From contig JAILMN010000009.1 in assembly GCA_024692565.1 (NCBI GenBank), positions 1 to 64,000 on the forward strand: a DNA stretch of 64,000 nt, given 5' to 3'. Source of the DNA: Paludibacteraceae bacterium. Lineage in GTDB: Bacteria > Bacteroidota > Bacteroidia > Bacteroidales > Paludibacteraceae. Position numbers and translations under genes: made by a program. Shown here in pieces: positions 44,779-54,896 of this stretch (the stretch's first letter is position 1; each line of letters begins with the position of its first letter). The notes beneath the pieces are model-generated. The model saw only the letters and a program-made list of their open reading frames with translations, did no database searches and had not been told where the DNA came from.

Positions 44779-45110
44779 TGGCAGATTTGGAGAAAATATA
44801 TTATTCGCTTCGCGAAACGGAGAAAGAAACCGGTGTGCCGGCTTCTACTTTGCGTTTCTGGGAGCGAGAGTTCACGGAGTTGAATCCGCGCAAAGACGGG
44901 CACGGCAACCGTTACTACACGCGTGAAGACCAGGAACTCATCAAGCGCATCAAATACATCCGCGATGATTTGCACATCACGCGCATAGAAGCTATCCGCC
45001 GCGAGTTGCGCAGCAACACCAAGCACTCCGACGAACGCCAAGCCGCACTCGACATCCTCCTCCGCGTCAAAGAGGAACTATGTGAAATACGAAAAATGAT
45101 TAAGCAATGA
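44778..45110 (+). CDS. MerR-family transcriptional regulator
   Basis: YYSLRETEKETGVPASTLRFWEREFTELNPRKDGHGNRYYTREDQELIKRIKYI. Confidence 0.94.
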   Translation: MADLEKIYYSLRETEKETGVPASTLRFWEREFTELNPRKDGHGNRYYTREDQELIKRIKYIRDDLHITRIEAIRRELRSNTKHSDERQAALDILLRVKEELCEIRKMIKQ

Positions 45111-47551
45111 AGATAGATTGGAAGAAAATCGCCCCTTATCTGGTGGCTTTGATAGTGTTTGTAGGCTTTGCTATCGCCTACTGCTCGCCTATCCTGGACG
45201 GAAAAGTACTGCAAGCAGGTGATGTGAATAACTGGAAAGGAGCTGCACAAGAGGCGCTGGAATATAGAGACGCAACCGGCGAATCTACATGGTGGACGAA
45301 TTCTATGTTCGGCGGCATGCCTACTTTTCAGATTGCAGGTGGTGTCAAATCCGGCGGTATCGTAAGTTGGTGGAGACGAATCCTCCAAAACACCTTAGGC
45401 GAACCCCCTGCTGCCATCAGCCTTTATTTCATCGGATTCTTCCTGATGCTACTCTGCTTCGGCATTAATCCCTGGCTGGCGATTATCGGTGCGCTTGCGA
45501 TAGGTCTTTCATCCTATTTCTTCATCATCATCCCGGCCGGACACATGTCCAAAGCCTTTGCGCTCGGAGCCTTAGCCCCCATCATCGGTGGTGTCTATGC
45601 GCTGTTCCGCAAACGCTATTGGCTCGGTATCCCGATGATTCTTTTCTTTGCACCATACGGTATCCTGCTCCACCCGCAGATGACCTATTATGTCGGCATG
45701 CTTATCGGCGTGATGATCATAGCGGAGATCATCATGGCATGTATAGCAAAGGACTGGAAAGGGTTGGGAATCAGTCTCGGCATCATGATACTTTGCGTCG
45801 GCCTCATCTACGGCAGTCGTTACACGAGCATGAAGATGAACAGCTCTTATCTCAAAGAGACCATGCGCGGCGGACATAGCGAATTAACCAAGCAGGCACA
45901 AGACAAACCTGCTGAAGGACTTGACCTCAAATATGCCACCGATTGGAGTTATGGTAAAGGCGAGACCATGACACTGCTAATCCCTAACTGGGAAGGCGGA
46001 GCCAGCGGATATAACTTGGGAAAAGACTCCGAACTGAGCAAAGCGCTACGCAAACAGGGTGTGTCCAAACGTGACGCGGAAGCATTCTGCGAACACGCGC
46101 CTACTTATCGCGGCGAGAAAATGTTCACATCCGGAGCGGTCTATGTCGGCGCGATCATCTGTTTCCTTTTCGTTCTCGGTCTGCTCATCGTACCCGGCGC
46201 ATACAAGTGGGCACTCCTCTTCGCGACACTTATGTCCATTTTCCTCGCGTGGGGAAAGAATATGATGTGGCTTACGGAATGGTTCTTTAACTACTTCCCG
46301 ATGTACAATAAATTCCGCGCCGTGGAATCCATCCTCGTTGTCGCAGAGATCACAATGCCGCTGCTCGGTTTTATGGGATTGCAACGTATCATCAACGGCG
46401 AAGTAGAATGGCCGAAACTGCGCAACAGCCTGTTCATCGCAGGCGGGGTAATCGGACTTTTATGCATATTTGCAGCGACTTTAGTCGGAGGTTTAAATAT
46501 GTCCAGTACCTTCGACGCACAATGGAAAGATCAGATGCCGCAGTGGGTATATGATGCCATCCTTAACCAACGTGCAGCAATGGCGAAAGCCGACGCTTGG
46601 CGTTCACTGCTCTTCGTTGCTTTTGGCTTTGCTCTCACTTATTGGTATGCTTGGCAACGCCAGAAAGAGTCACAACCGAAATACACTTATATCTTCTGCG
46701 CAGGATTGGCTGTACTCATTCTCGCAGATATGATTCCCGTGGACAAACGCTTCTTCAATAACGATAATTTCGTTAAACCGAAGGATAGCGAAGCATTCTT
46801 TAAGATGCAACCTTGGGAGGAACAGATATTGCAAGACAAGAGCCTCGACTATCGCGTGCTGAACCTCAATACGAACACGTTCAACGATGCGCGCACCAGT
46901 TATCGCCTCAAATCAATCGGAGGCTATAGTGCTGTTAAGTTGCGCCGTTACCAAGACCTTATTGACGAGCATATTTCCAACATGAATTGGAATGTGCTGA
47001 ATATGCTCAACACCAAATATATCGTCACGCGTCAAGGTGTTTATCCAAACCCAGATGCGATGGGTAATGCTTGGTTCGTCAATGATGTGCAGTTTGTACC
47101 GACGCCCGATGATGAGTCTGCAGCACTTAACACGCTTGATCTTCATAAGACGGCCGTAGCTGATGAGAAATTCCGCGAAGTACTGACTTGCGAACCGCAG
47201 CCGGCAGAAGCGGACGAGATTATTCTCACGCAGTACAAACCCAACGCGCTCACTTACGCTGCTAACGTTGCCTCTGACCGCGTAGCTGTCTTCTCTGAGA
47301 TATACTACCCAGACGGATGGCATATTTACGTTGATGGCAAAGAGATTGCTCTCGGTCGCGTGAACTATGTTCTCCGTGCTGCAGTCATTCCTGCAGGAGA
47401 ACACACCATCACGATGTCGTTCGTGCCAAGCATCCTGCATTGGGAGTGGATGTGTATCACCCTCGCGATTCTCACGATTCTTATCAGTATCGGATGTATC
47501 ACTTGGCCGCTGTGGAAACGATTCGTTACAAAAAAAGAGTTGCTCAATTGA
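45107..47551 (+). CDS. YfhO-family membrane protein
   Basis: Multi-TM; SMFGGMPTFQI; VFSEIYYPDGWHIYVDGKE; C-terminal TM. Confidence 0.92.
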   Translation: MKIDWKKIAPYLVALIVFVGFAIAYCSPILDGKVLQAGDVNNWKGAAQEALEYRDATGESTWWTNSMFGGMPTFQIAGGVKSGGIVSWWRRILQNTLGEPPAAISLYFIGFFLMLLCFGINPWLAIIGALAIGLSSYFFIIIPAGHMSKAFALGALAPIIGGVYALFRKRYWLGIPMILFFAPYGILLHPQMTYYVGMLIGVMIIAEIIMACIAKDWKGLGISLGIMILCVGLIYGSRYTSMKMNSSYLKETMRGGHSELTKQAQDKPAEGLDLKYATDWSYGKGETMTLLIPNWEGGASGYNLGKDSELSKALRKQGVSKRDAEAFCEHAPTYRGEKMFTSGAVYVGAIICFLFVLGLLIVPGAYKWALLFATLMSIFLAWGKNMMWLTEWFFNYFPMYNKFRAVESILVVAEITMPLLGFMGLQRIINGEVEWPKLRNSLFIAGGVIGLLCIFAATLVGGLNMSSTFDAQWKDQMPQWVYDAILNQRAAMAKADAWRSLLFVAFGFALTYWYAWQRQKESQPKYTYIFCAGLAVLILADMIPVDKRFFNNDNFVKPKDSEAFFKMQPWEEQILQDKSLDYRVLNLNTNTFNDARTSYRLKSIGGYSAVKLRRYQDLIDEHISNMNWNVLNMLNTKYIVTRQGVYPNPDAMGNAWFVNDVQFVPTPDDESAALNTLDLHKTAVADEKFREVLTCEPQPAEADEIILTQYKPNALTYAANVASDRVAVFSEIYYPDGWHIYVDGKEIALGRVNYVLRAAVIPAGEHTITMSFVPSILHWEWMCITLAILTILISIGCITWPLWKRFVTKKELLN

Positions 47552-48641
47552 GCAGCTCTTTAAATTTTTTCTCCACCGCTTCGTTGGAATAATTATCCAA
47601 GAAACACTGCCGCGCTTGCTTATTAAACCGCGGCCGCGGGTGTTGCGCGAAGTCATTGATGCAGGCGATAAACTCTTCCGGTGTGTTGCACCGCCAAGCA
47701 TTCACGCCCTCTTCAACTTGATAGCCTTCCAATGCCTCATTTGTCGCGATGATATTCTTTCCGTACATTAGGCTTTCGCAGGTCTTCACCTTCATGCCCG
47801 AACCGCTGAAGATAGGTAGCACCATCAAATCGGCTTGCTCAAAATAAGGCTGTAGATTCGGAGCATCGGATATCACTTCGATATCTCTCAATAACTCCGG
47901 TTGCTCTTCTTTCAGTTTCCCCATATTCCGCCCGACTATCTTCACCTCCACATTCACATGCGGGTACACGTTGCGCATGAACCATAATATTCCTTCATTA
48001 TTTGCCAAGAAGTAGGAGCCTAAAAACAAACACAACGGTCGTTGACCTGTCCGCACTTTTGTGCCCGGTTTTACCTCTTTGCGTGTGTCTGCTAATGCTA
48101 CAGGAATCTCTACTTCTGCTGTCCTATGATAACGCTGCTGCAACTCCGCTTTGTCTCTTTCATTCAGAACAATAACGGTGTCTGAGCAATCGCAACTCCA
48201 ACGATCATTCCGGTCTGCCAAACGAATCAGCACATTCCGGAACGGCAAACGCTTAGGCATCTTGGCATCCATATATAGTACCTCCACATTCTGGAACGAA
48301 GTGATGATCTTACCCTTATAATTTGCTTTCTTCAACGCCTTCGCAATAATGCCAAATATGCTGCGGTCAATAAACACAAAATCCTTTCCCTCTGCCTTAC
48401 GGACAATGTCCTTCACCTTAGCAGGGGTCAAACCCAAGAAATAGCCGAACGGCATCAACATCGCGCCTTTTGCATACTCTGCGATGGAACTCTTGCCGGC
48501 CTTATCGTGCAGATAATACACCTCTACATTCTCTTCCCCAATCACACGTCCCAGCATCTCCAGGTTCTTCTTCGTCCCCTGGTCTCCTCCATTCATTACC
48601 ATTCCAAACGGTCTGTATTGTATGAAAAGTAGTTTGTTCAT
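47544..48641 (-). CDS. glycosyltransferase (GT-B, family 4-like)
   Basis: LMVLPIFSGSGMKVKTCESLMYGKNIIATNEALEG. Confidence 0.85.
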   Translation of the reverse strand: MNKLLFIQYRPFGMVMNGGDQGTKKNLEMLGRVIGEENVEVYYLHDKAGKSSIAEYAKGAMLMPFGYFLGLTPAKVKDIVRKAEGKDFVFIDRSIFGIIAKALKKANYKGKIITSFQNVEVLYMDAKMPKRLPFRNVLIRLADRNDRWSCDCSDTVIVLNERDKAELQQRYHRTAEVEIPVALADTRKEVKPGTKVRTGQRPLCLFLGSYFLANNEGILWFMRNVYPHVNVEVKIVGRNMGKLKEEQPELLRDIEVISDAPNLQPYFEQADLMVLPIFSGSGMKVKTCESLMYGKNIIATNEALEGYQVEEGVNAWRCNTPEEFIACINDFAQHPRPRFNKQARQCFLDNYSNEAVEKKFKELLN

Positions 48642-49660
48642 GATTGTTTCAGCAATTGAAGCATTTTCTTCACACGGATGAGGAAAGTATGCTTGTCTAT
48701 AATCACTTTATACGCCCGCTCTGCGTCTTTGGACATATTGTGCGACAAGGCATAATCTATCAGCGTATACATCTGCTCTTCGTTCTCATATATACCGATT
48801 TCTCCTTTCGCAAAAACCGAGCGAATAAACGGATTGGCATCACAAATCTGATAAGCCCCAGCACCACTTGCCTCAAAGAACCGTTGGTTAGCTCCATTGA
48901 AGGTTTGTTTATGATGGATATTCAAAGCTATCTTCGTACGCGCATACAAATCATTCACCTCTTGTGGTGGGATATTATAATTAAGGAACACATTCCTATT
49001 TTTACGGAAAAGCCAAGTGATAGGATTCTTGAAATACGGCTTGTATTCACCATAAATGCGTATATTCAACTGCGGATAGTGCTCTACAAGCCGTTCCAAC
49101 ATATGTATGCGTTTCTGACTTGTGTAAATTGTACCGACAAATAAAATATCGATATCTTTTTCTGCCTTTTGCGGGTAATAGACCATTGTGTCACATGCCA
49201 AAGGAAGAAAATAAGCCTTTTTGCCTTGCTTCGCAAAATATTCAACATCCGTTTCCTCAAAACAGCACACCACATCCGCATGATTAATATGCTTCTCACA
49301 CATCGCCCTATCCGGTCGCAGTACACTGTCATACATCCAAAGGATCACTTTCGCTCCTTGTTGGCGGAAATAATCCAATGTGTCGTCCTTCAAAATCGTG
49401 CCATTGTAACTAAACACAACGTCTGGCTTGAATTCATCAAACACGTGCTCTATATAGACCTTGTATTTCTGTCTGCTTTGTTCGCGTAGTCGCTCACGGT
49501 TGAGGGAGAATTTATGCCGCCAACGAAGCCATCCTTTGAACGGATGAATAGGTTCGTCGTAATTTTCAATCCGCACTTGGTAGCCCAACTGCTCAAATGC
49601 ACGGCCTACACTTCGCTCGTAACCAAAGAAAGGCGAGGATATTATCAGTACTTTAGGCAT
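48638..49660 (-). CDS. CgeB/DUF3880-like glycosyltransferase
   Basis: MPKVLIISSPFFGYERSVGRAFEQLG; VNDLYARTKIALNIHHKQTFNGANQRFFEASGAGAYQICD. Confidence 0.85.
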   Translation of the reverse strand: MPKVLIISSPFFGYERSVGRAFEQLGYQVRIENYDEPIHPFKGWLRWRHKFSLNRERLREQSRQKYKVYIEHVFDEFKPDVVFSYNGTILKDDTLDYFRQQGAKVILWMYDSVLRPDRAMCEKHINHADVVCCFEETDVEYFAKQGKKAYFLPLACDTMVYYPQKAEKDIDILFVGTIYTSQKRIHMLERLVEHYPQLNIRIYGEYKPYFKNPITWLFRKNRNVFLNYNIPPQEVNDLYARTKIALNIHHKQTFNGANQRFFEASGAGAYQICDANPFIRSVFAKGEIGIYENEEQMYTLIDYALSHNMSKDAERAYKVIIDKHTFLIRVKKMLQLLKQS

Positions 49661-50489
49661 GCTGCATAATTTGTTTGATTTTTGTATTGTCGCCATAGGT
49701 ACAGGGCGAGTCATAAGGACGATCTGGGAACGCTCCGTAATTGAGTTGGATATCCAAATGATGTTGCTCGATAAATTCCGTTACGGCTTCGCCTAATGAT
49801 TTGGGTTCACCGGTACAGCAATTGATGATTCCATCTACTTCATTTTGCAGAACTACAGCCACAATCTGCTCCACCAACTTATCTACATGCATAAAATCAT
49901 ATTGGTTCTTGCCGGAAGTAAAGGGAAACGTCTTCTCTCCACGCTCTGCAGCCTCCAGTAGTTTGGTAAAGATGGAGTGATTGCGCAGATCATCTCCGTA
50001 GATGTAGTATCCTCTCAGCCACTGCAGTTGACAGTCATTCTGTTTGCAGTACAACATCAGACTCTGCCGCAACGCATTTTTCGCGATAGCATATAGCGAC
50101 TGCGGATTACAGGGTGTGTTCTCATCTATCTTACCCACATGATATCCCACCTCGTGCATTGTGCCCATTACAGCCAATTGCTTCAACCCATGACTAATCA
50201 AGTTTGTCAAAAACGCATAGTGCAAACTTAAATCTTGCATCTGCTTGGGCGAGTTATGCACAAATCCGTCACGCCAAGCAAAATGTACACACACATCAGG
50301 CTTGCCTAACAAACTATACGCGTCGTCTGTCTCCGAACAATCAAACACATTGTATTTAATCACCTGCGCTTGCGGATTGATATGATCCGTAGCTATATCG
50401 CACGCTATCACTTGGTGACCTTTGCTCAACAACACATCCACCACGTGACTACCAATATAGCCGTTTGCTCCTGTTACTAATATCTTCAT
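49653..50489 (-). CDS. NAD-dependent epimerase/dehydratase
   Basis: MKILVTGANGYIGSHVVDVLL; YAIAKNALRQSL. Confidence 0.93.
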   Translation of the reverse strand: MKILVTGANGYIGSHVVDVLLSKGHQVIACDIATDHINPQAQVIKYNVFDCSETDDAYSLLGKPDVCVHFAWRDGFVHNSPKQMQDLSLHYAFLTNLISHGLKQLAVMGTMHEVGYHVGKIDENTPCNPQSLYAIAKNALRQSLMLYCKQNDCQLQWLRGYYIYGDDLRNHSIFTKLLEAAERGEKTFPFTSGKNQYDFMHVDKLVEQIVAVVLQNEVDGIINCCTGEPKSLGEAVTEFIEQHHLDIQLNYGAFPDRPYDSPCTYGDNTKIKQIMQHA

Positions 50490-50496
50490 ACTATAC

Positions 50497-51078
50497 TTAT
50501 TTTCCTTCTACTTTTTCCCACATTTGGGTCTTTTTATTATACCTCTTTATCACGCGTGCCGGAGCACCCACTGCCACGCAATAATCCGGTATATCGTGCG
50601 TCACAACCGAATTGGCGCCAATCGTGCAATGCTTGCCGATAGAGGCTCCTATAATACAAACGTTCTCCCCTATCCACGAACCTTCACCGATTCGAATCTT
50701 TTTAAGTTGTTTGATCGGCTGCTCGATAATAGGCTTGGAAACATCCTCATATGTATGCAAATTATCGGATATATAAACTTTGTCTGCGGTTAGTACAGAA
50801 TCCTCAAAAACGATTTCACTCGTCGCATATATGTGATTGAAATTCCCGATTGAGCAATTGTTACTAATTATCAATTGAGGCTTGTCATTGTTCGTCAGCG
50901 GCATAGCCGCCAGCCACGAATGTTCACCGACCACCACATGGTCTCCTACCGATATATTCTTCTTTCCGTCTATTTGCAGCGGACATAAGATTAACGACTT
51001 CTTTCCAAAATGACGAAAAGAAGAAGGATAGCTTAAAACAGACTTTAACTTAGCTGATATTTTTGTTATAGTGTTCAT
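50497..51078 (-). CDS. left-handed beta-helix (hexapeptide) acyltransferase
   Basis: WIGENVCIIGASIGKHCTIGANSVVTHDIPDYCVAVGAPARVIKRYN. Confidence 0.94.
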   Translation of the reverse strand: MNTITKISAKLKSVLSYPSSFRHFGKKSLILCPLQIDGKKNISVGDHVVVGEHSWLAAMPLTNNDKPQLIISNNCSIGNFNHIYATSEIVFEDSVLTADKVYISDNLHTYEDVSKPIIEQPIKQLKKIRIGEGSWIGENVCIIGASIGKHCTIGANSVVTHDIPDYCVAVGAPARVIKRYNKKTQMWEKVEGK

Positions 51079-52346
51079 CTTTTGTTTATAATTTCGTTGT
51101 AACGATTTACACCCATCCCCAACACATCTGTCAATAACTGTTGAGCACTTTGAGTATAACCGTTATCCGGAGTGATAGAAAGATATTGCCTTAATTGCTC
51201 TTTTGAAGTGAAGATCTCATCTAACATTTTGAAATCTAGATTCTCATTTATTCCCCATCTTAAAGGGCGCACTCCATAGTACAAACATTCAAAATAAGCC
51301 GTTGTATTATGGGTAATTGCCACTTTATATTCATTAGAAGATAGCAGTTGGCGTATCGTTTGGCTCTTTTCAATTATTTCTAAGTGTGGATATTGCACTA
51401 TATACTCTTCGCTAATCATTGACGAAGGATGAGGTTTAATAGAAAAAGTTATTCCCATTTCCCGCCCGACTTCATCTGCTATGGGTAATAATTTCTTTAT
51501 ATCATCGTCATAGTAACTGACTCCACTTAAAATCAAGCATTTCTTGCCTACTTTATCGTAAGTAATCTCCCGATAAGGATATTTAGGATTGCCCGCTACA
51601 TATATCCTCTCCGCTATAATCCCAAAATGTGTTTCCAAATCTGCTTTCTGATCCTTACTAAATGCTAATGCATAGTCGGACTGTATGTTAAGGCCCAGCA
51701 CTACATCATTGGTAATATGCTGACGGTAATGGCCCAAAATGCCATGGAATGTAGTATAGGTAACAACTCCTTTCGTTTTAAAAAATAATGTCAGCAATGA
51801 TTCGTAATATGTTGTCGCGGAAAAAGGGACCAACTTGCGTCCTCTCAAATCCACATCCTGAAAACTATCTGATAAGACATCTACATTTTTTTTATAGGCT
51901 ACTATACAAGCCGCTAAATAGCACCGCTTTTTGAAAGAAAGTTGTAAGCGTTTCGCAACTGCAAAATATTCTTTTATAACTAGGGGAAGCACTCCCCATG
52001 GACGATATTTATACGCAATTTCAACCCATACTGAATCATTGATGGAGGATTGCACCAAATGAGACATTTCGCGATGATCTTTTCTTATAGTGGCATTAAA
52101 CGTACATATCGTCGTAGCCATCGAAAATGCGCGTCGCAAATTGGTCGGGTCAACACGTTTAAGCAATTCACATCCTACATGATACCAATCTGGATTAGCG
52201 CCAGCAACGTACAAACTGATTATTTCTGAAGATAATGCATCTACTATATTGATGCCTTTATAAGAGTACTTCCATGACTCTCGAATCCCCAAATATGATA
52301 GATATTGGTTATAGTTGTCCGTATTTTTCCAGGCTTCTACATTCAT
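51075..52346 (-). CDS. GT-B-like surface polysaccharide glycosyltransferase (putative)
   Basis: GHYRQHITNDVVLGLNIQSDYALAFSKDQKADLE; FSIKPHPSSM; KVAITHNTTAYFECLYYGVRPL. Confidence 0.6.
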   Translation of the reverse strand: MNVEAWKNTDNYNQYLSYLGIRESWKYSYKGINIVDALSSEIISLYVAGANPDWYHVGCELLKRVDPTNLRRAFSMATTICTFNATIRKDHREMSHLVQSSINDSVWVEIAYKYRPWGVLPLVIKEYFAVAKRLQLSFKKRCYLAACIVAYKKNVDVLSDSFQDVDLRGRKLVPFSATTYYESLLTLFFKTKGVVTYTTFHGILGHYRQHITNDVVLGLNIQSDYALAFSKDQKADLETHFGIIAERIYVAGNPKYPYREITYDKVGKKCLILSGVSYYDDDIKKLLPIADEVGREMGITFSIKPHPSSMISEEYIVQYPHLEIIEKSQTIRQLLSSNEYKVAITHNTTAYFECLYYGVRPLRWGINENLDFKMLDEIFTSKEQLRQYLSITPDNGYTQSAQQLLTDVLGMGVNRYNEIINKR

Positions 52347-52358
52347 CGCTGCTTCAAA

Positions 52359-53660
52359 TCAAAATGCGCCTATACGATTAACGATATCCATTGGGTTTGA
52401 ATATTTGGCTATTTCAGAAGATACACTGTGCTCCATGGATAATTTAGAGATAACGTCTTCCAATATTTTCTCTTCATATTGAGCAGGAATGACTACTATA
52501 CCATCATTGTCGGCAAAAATCAAATCTGATGGAGATATCGAAACACCTTGAATATGAATTGTCCTATTGAAACTCTCCATTGTTGCGCGTCCCCTAACGT
52601 CTTTACAATTAAATCCTTCAGAAAAAACAGGATAATTCATTTTCTCCACATTATCTCTATCCCGGGTAACACCTCCGATTATCGTAGCACTCGCACCAGA
52701 GCGAATGGACAACATCGTGTTCAATTCACCGAAATAGGCATAATTGCTACATTCATTTTCTACAATGATAATGTCATTATCCGATATTTCGGAATAAGAA
52801 TTTAAGGCATCGTATATTCCATGAAAATCTTCTCCGTCCTTCAATTTCCGCAATTTAAGAGTTCGAGCTCTACCGAATACTTTCGTTCCTGAGATATTAC
52901 AATGCAGACCTGTTATAACTTGATTCGTCAAACCATTGTCATCCAGCACATCTGATAATTGTGCACTGTTAATGGATTTTTTCAAAAACTCAAGACGTCT
53001 GTTTTCCTTTGCTTTTAAGCCTTTTGAGATAACCTCTGCAAACTCAAAATCTAATGGATAATTAACATCCGTAGCTTCTATAGGCTCAGCTTCCAATAAA
53101 TAGGGATTATTTCCATACCTTCTTTGTTTATTACGAGCTATGCCTCGATTGGTTATGTAAAGCCCCATAGTCTCTATTATTGTGTCTGGCAAATCTTTGC
53201 TGTTTGGAATATGTTCCCAGTCATAGTTGGGACCTTCCTCTCCCCACGTATATTGCTTATCTTTTCTAACAAGAACTACAGAATCATATATATCACCCTG
53301 CTCCTTTAGAATATTTATTCCTCGCTCTATAGTTTCTGGCTTTATAAATGGTGAGGTACATAAAATTTGCACATAAATATCTGCCTCTACTTGACGCGCT
53401 TCGTTATAGAATAGAGCGTGCCCATCTGTCTTGTTAGAAGCCAAGGCCGGATCGCGTTTAAGATATGTACAACCCGTATATTGGCCCATTTCGTATATTT
53501 GATCGGACTCCGTATCAAGATACACCTCATTGATGAATGAACATTTCATCAACTTCTCTAATGTATGCAGAAAAAGAGGCTTGCCGTTAAGCAACGATAT
53601 ATTTTTGTTCTTTATTCGCTCGCTTGTGCCCTTTACAGGTAAAAATGCTACTACTTTCAT
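52359..53660 (-). CDS. bifunctional: N-terminal CMP-acylneuraminate/ulosonate cytidylyltransferase-like + C-terminal RraA/HMG-aldolase-like domain
   Basis: VVAFLPVKGTSERIKNKNISLLNGKPL; QILCTSPFIKPETI; C-terminal SGASATIIGGVTRDRDNV and ISPSDLIFADNDGIVVIPA (RraA signature). Confidence 0.85.
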   Translation of the reverse strand: MKVVAFLPVKGTSERIKNKNISLLNGKPLFLHTLEKLMKCSFINEVYLDTESDQIYEMGQYTGCTYLKRDPALASNKTDGHALFYNEARQVEADIYVQILCTSPFIKPETIERGINILKEQGDIYDSVVLVRKDKQYTWGEEGPNYDWEHIPNSKDLPDTIIETMGLYITNRGIARNKQRRYGNNPYLLEAEPIEATDVNYPLDFEFAEVISKGLKAKENRRLEFLKKSINSAQLSDVLDDNGLTNQVITGLHCNISGTKVFGRARTLKLRKLKDGEDFHGIYDALNSYSEISDNDIIIVENECSNYAYFGELNTMLSIRSGASATIIGGVTRDRDNVEKMNYPVFSEGFNCKDVRGRATMESFNRTIHIQGVSISPSDLIFADNDGIVVIPAQYEEKILEDVISKLSMEHSVSSEIAKYSNPMDIVNRIGAF

Positions 53661-53666
53661 GGCATT

Positions 53667-54617
53667 CTATAAATCATTATAATTTAATATTCCTACAAAT
53701 TCGTCCTTTTCATTTACAACAACAAGCGTATTTCGCTTGGTTGTTTTGAACATATTTTCCGCTTCTGATAGTGAGGACTCCTGAGTAATCTTTTTAGGAT
53801 TAACCGTCATTATTTCGTTAATGGATAAAGTTAGACTATCATTATCAGCCTTTTGTAGAGCCCTACGTATATCTCCGTCAGATACGACTCCTACCACATT
53901 TTTTCCTTCAAGTACGATAGCCAAGCCTAACTGGCCTTTACTGATAATGGGTAATGCCTCGCGGATAGTCGATAGTCTTGCTAAAATTGGCAAATCCCTC
54001 GTGCGCGCCATACTTCTCACCTTTGTCAACAATCGTTTCCCTAAAACACCTCCAGGATGAAAGCGGGCAAAATCTTCGGGCTGAAAGTTCCTTTTCTGCT
54101 CTAATGCACATGCGAGTGCATCTCCCATTACCAATGTGGCCGTAGTGGATGCTGTTGGAGCCAGATTCAAAGGATCAGCCTCTTTATCGACATGAATATT
54201 GATATGAACGGAACTATATTGAGACAATAGTGAACTCGAATCTCCCGAAATGCCTATTATAGGAACACGCCGATCCATTAGTGTAGGGATAATGCGCAAG
54301 AGTTCATCCGTATTTCCCGAATAGGAAATAGCTACCACAATATCGTCCGATGAAACCATTCCTAAATCACCATGATACGCATCCAATGGGTTGAGAAAGA
54401 ACGCCGGCGTGCCAGTACTGGCCAACGTCGCAGCAATTTTACGCCCGACATGACCGGATTTTCCCACACCGGTGACAATACATTTCCCCTTGCAATGAAA
54501 AATCAATTCAACTGCTTTCTCAAAATTTTCATCAATATGGTCCAGCATTGCCAATATCGCCTCTGCTTCTTCCCGTAGGCATTGCTTCCCCATTTCTACT
54601 ACAGAAAACTTTTTCAT
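53667..54617 (-). CDS. KpsF/GutQ-family arabinose-5-phosphate isomerase-like (SIS + CBS)
   Basis: GKCIVTGVGKSGHVGRKIAATLASTGTPAFFLNPLDAYHGDLGMVSSDD; paired CBS. Confidence 0.95.
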   Translation of the reverse strand: MKKFSVVEMGKQCLREEAEAILAMLDHIDENFEKAVELIFHCKGKCIVTGVGKSGHVGRKIAATLASTGTPAFFLNPLDAYHGDLGMVSSDDIVVAISYSGNTDELLRIIPTLMDRRVPIIGISGDSSSLLSQYSSVHINIHVDKEADPLNLAPTASTTATLVMGDALACALEQKRNFQPEDFARFHPGGVLGKRLLTKVRSMARTRDLPILARLSTIREALPIISKGQLGLAIVLEGKNVVGVVSDGDIRRALQKADNDSLTLSINEIMTVNPKKITQESSLSEAENMFKTTKRNTLVVVNEKDEFVGILNYNDL

Positions 54618-54652
54618 TATCTTCGATATTTAGTTTCTTTTAAAAATTTGCG

Positions 54653-54757
54653 TTGGCACTTTGACACTTTGACACTTTCGATATAAAGCATTGTAAATTT
54701 GCATGTTATGCGCATATTTAGTCTCTAAAAAGAGTGCCAAAGTGCCAAAGTGTCATC
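54653..54757. repeat. inverted pair of 8-bp tandem repeats
   Basis: arm 1 ttggcactttgacactttgacactttc (CACTTTGA x3), arm 2 gagtgccaaagtgccaaagtgtca. Confidence 0.75.
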
Positions 54758-54851
54758 ATATTTTTTTCTTTGTATATGCTGTCGCGATCTATTTTTTAAT
54801 GAGGCTTCAGGGAGGCTTGTTCTTAGGGTGATGTAAGGACTAAAGTCTAGG

Positions 54852-54884
54852 ATTACCTCGATATTACTCCGATATTACCTCGAT
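54852..54884. repeat. 11-bp tandem repeat x3
   Basis: ATTACCTCGAT ATTACTCCGAT ATTACCTCGAT. Confidence 0.8.
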
Positions 54885-54896
54885 AAAGGATCGATG

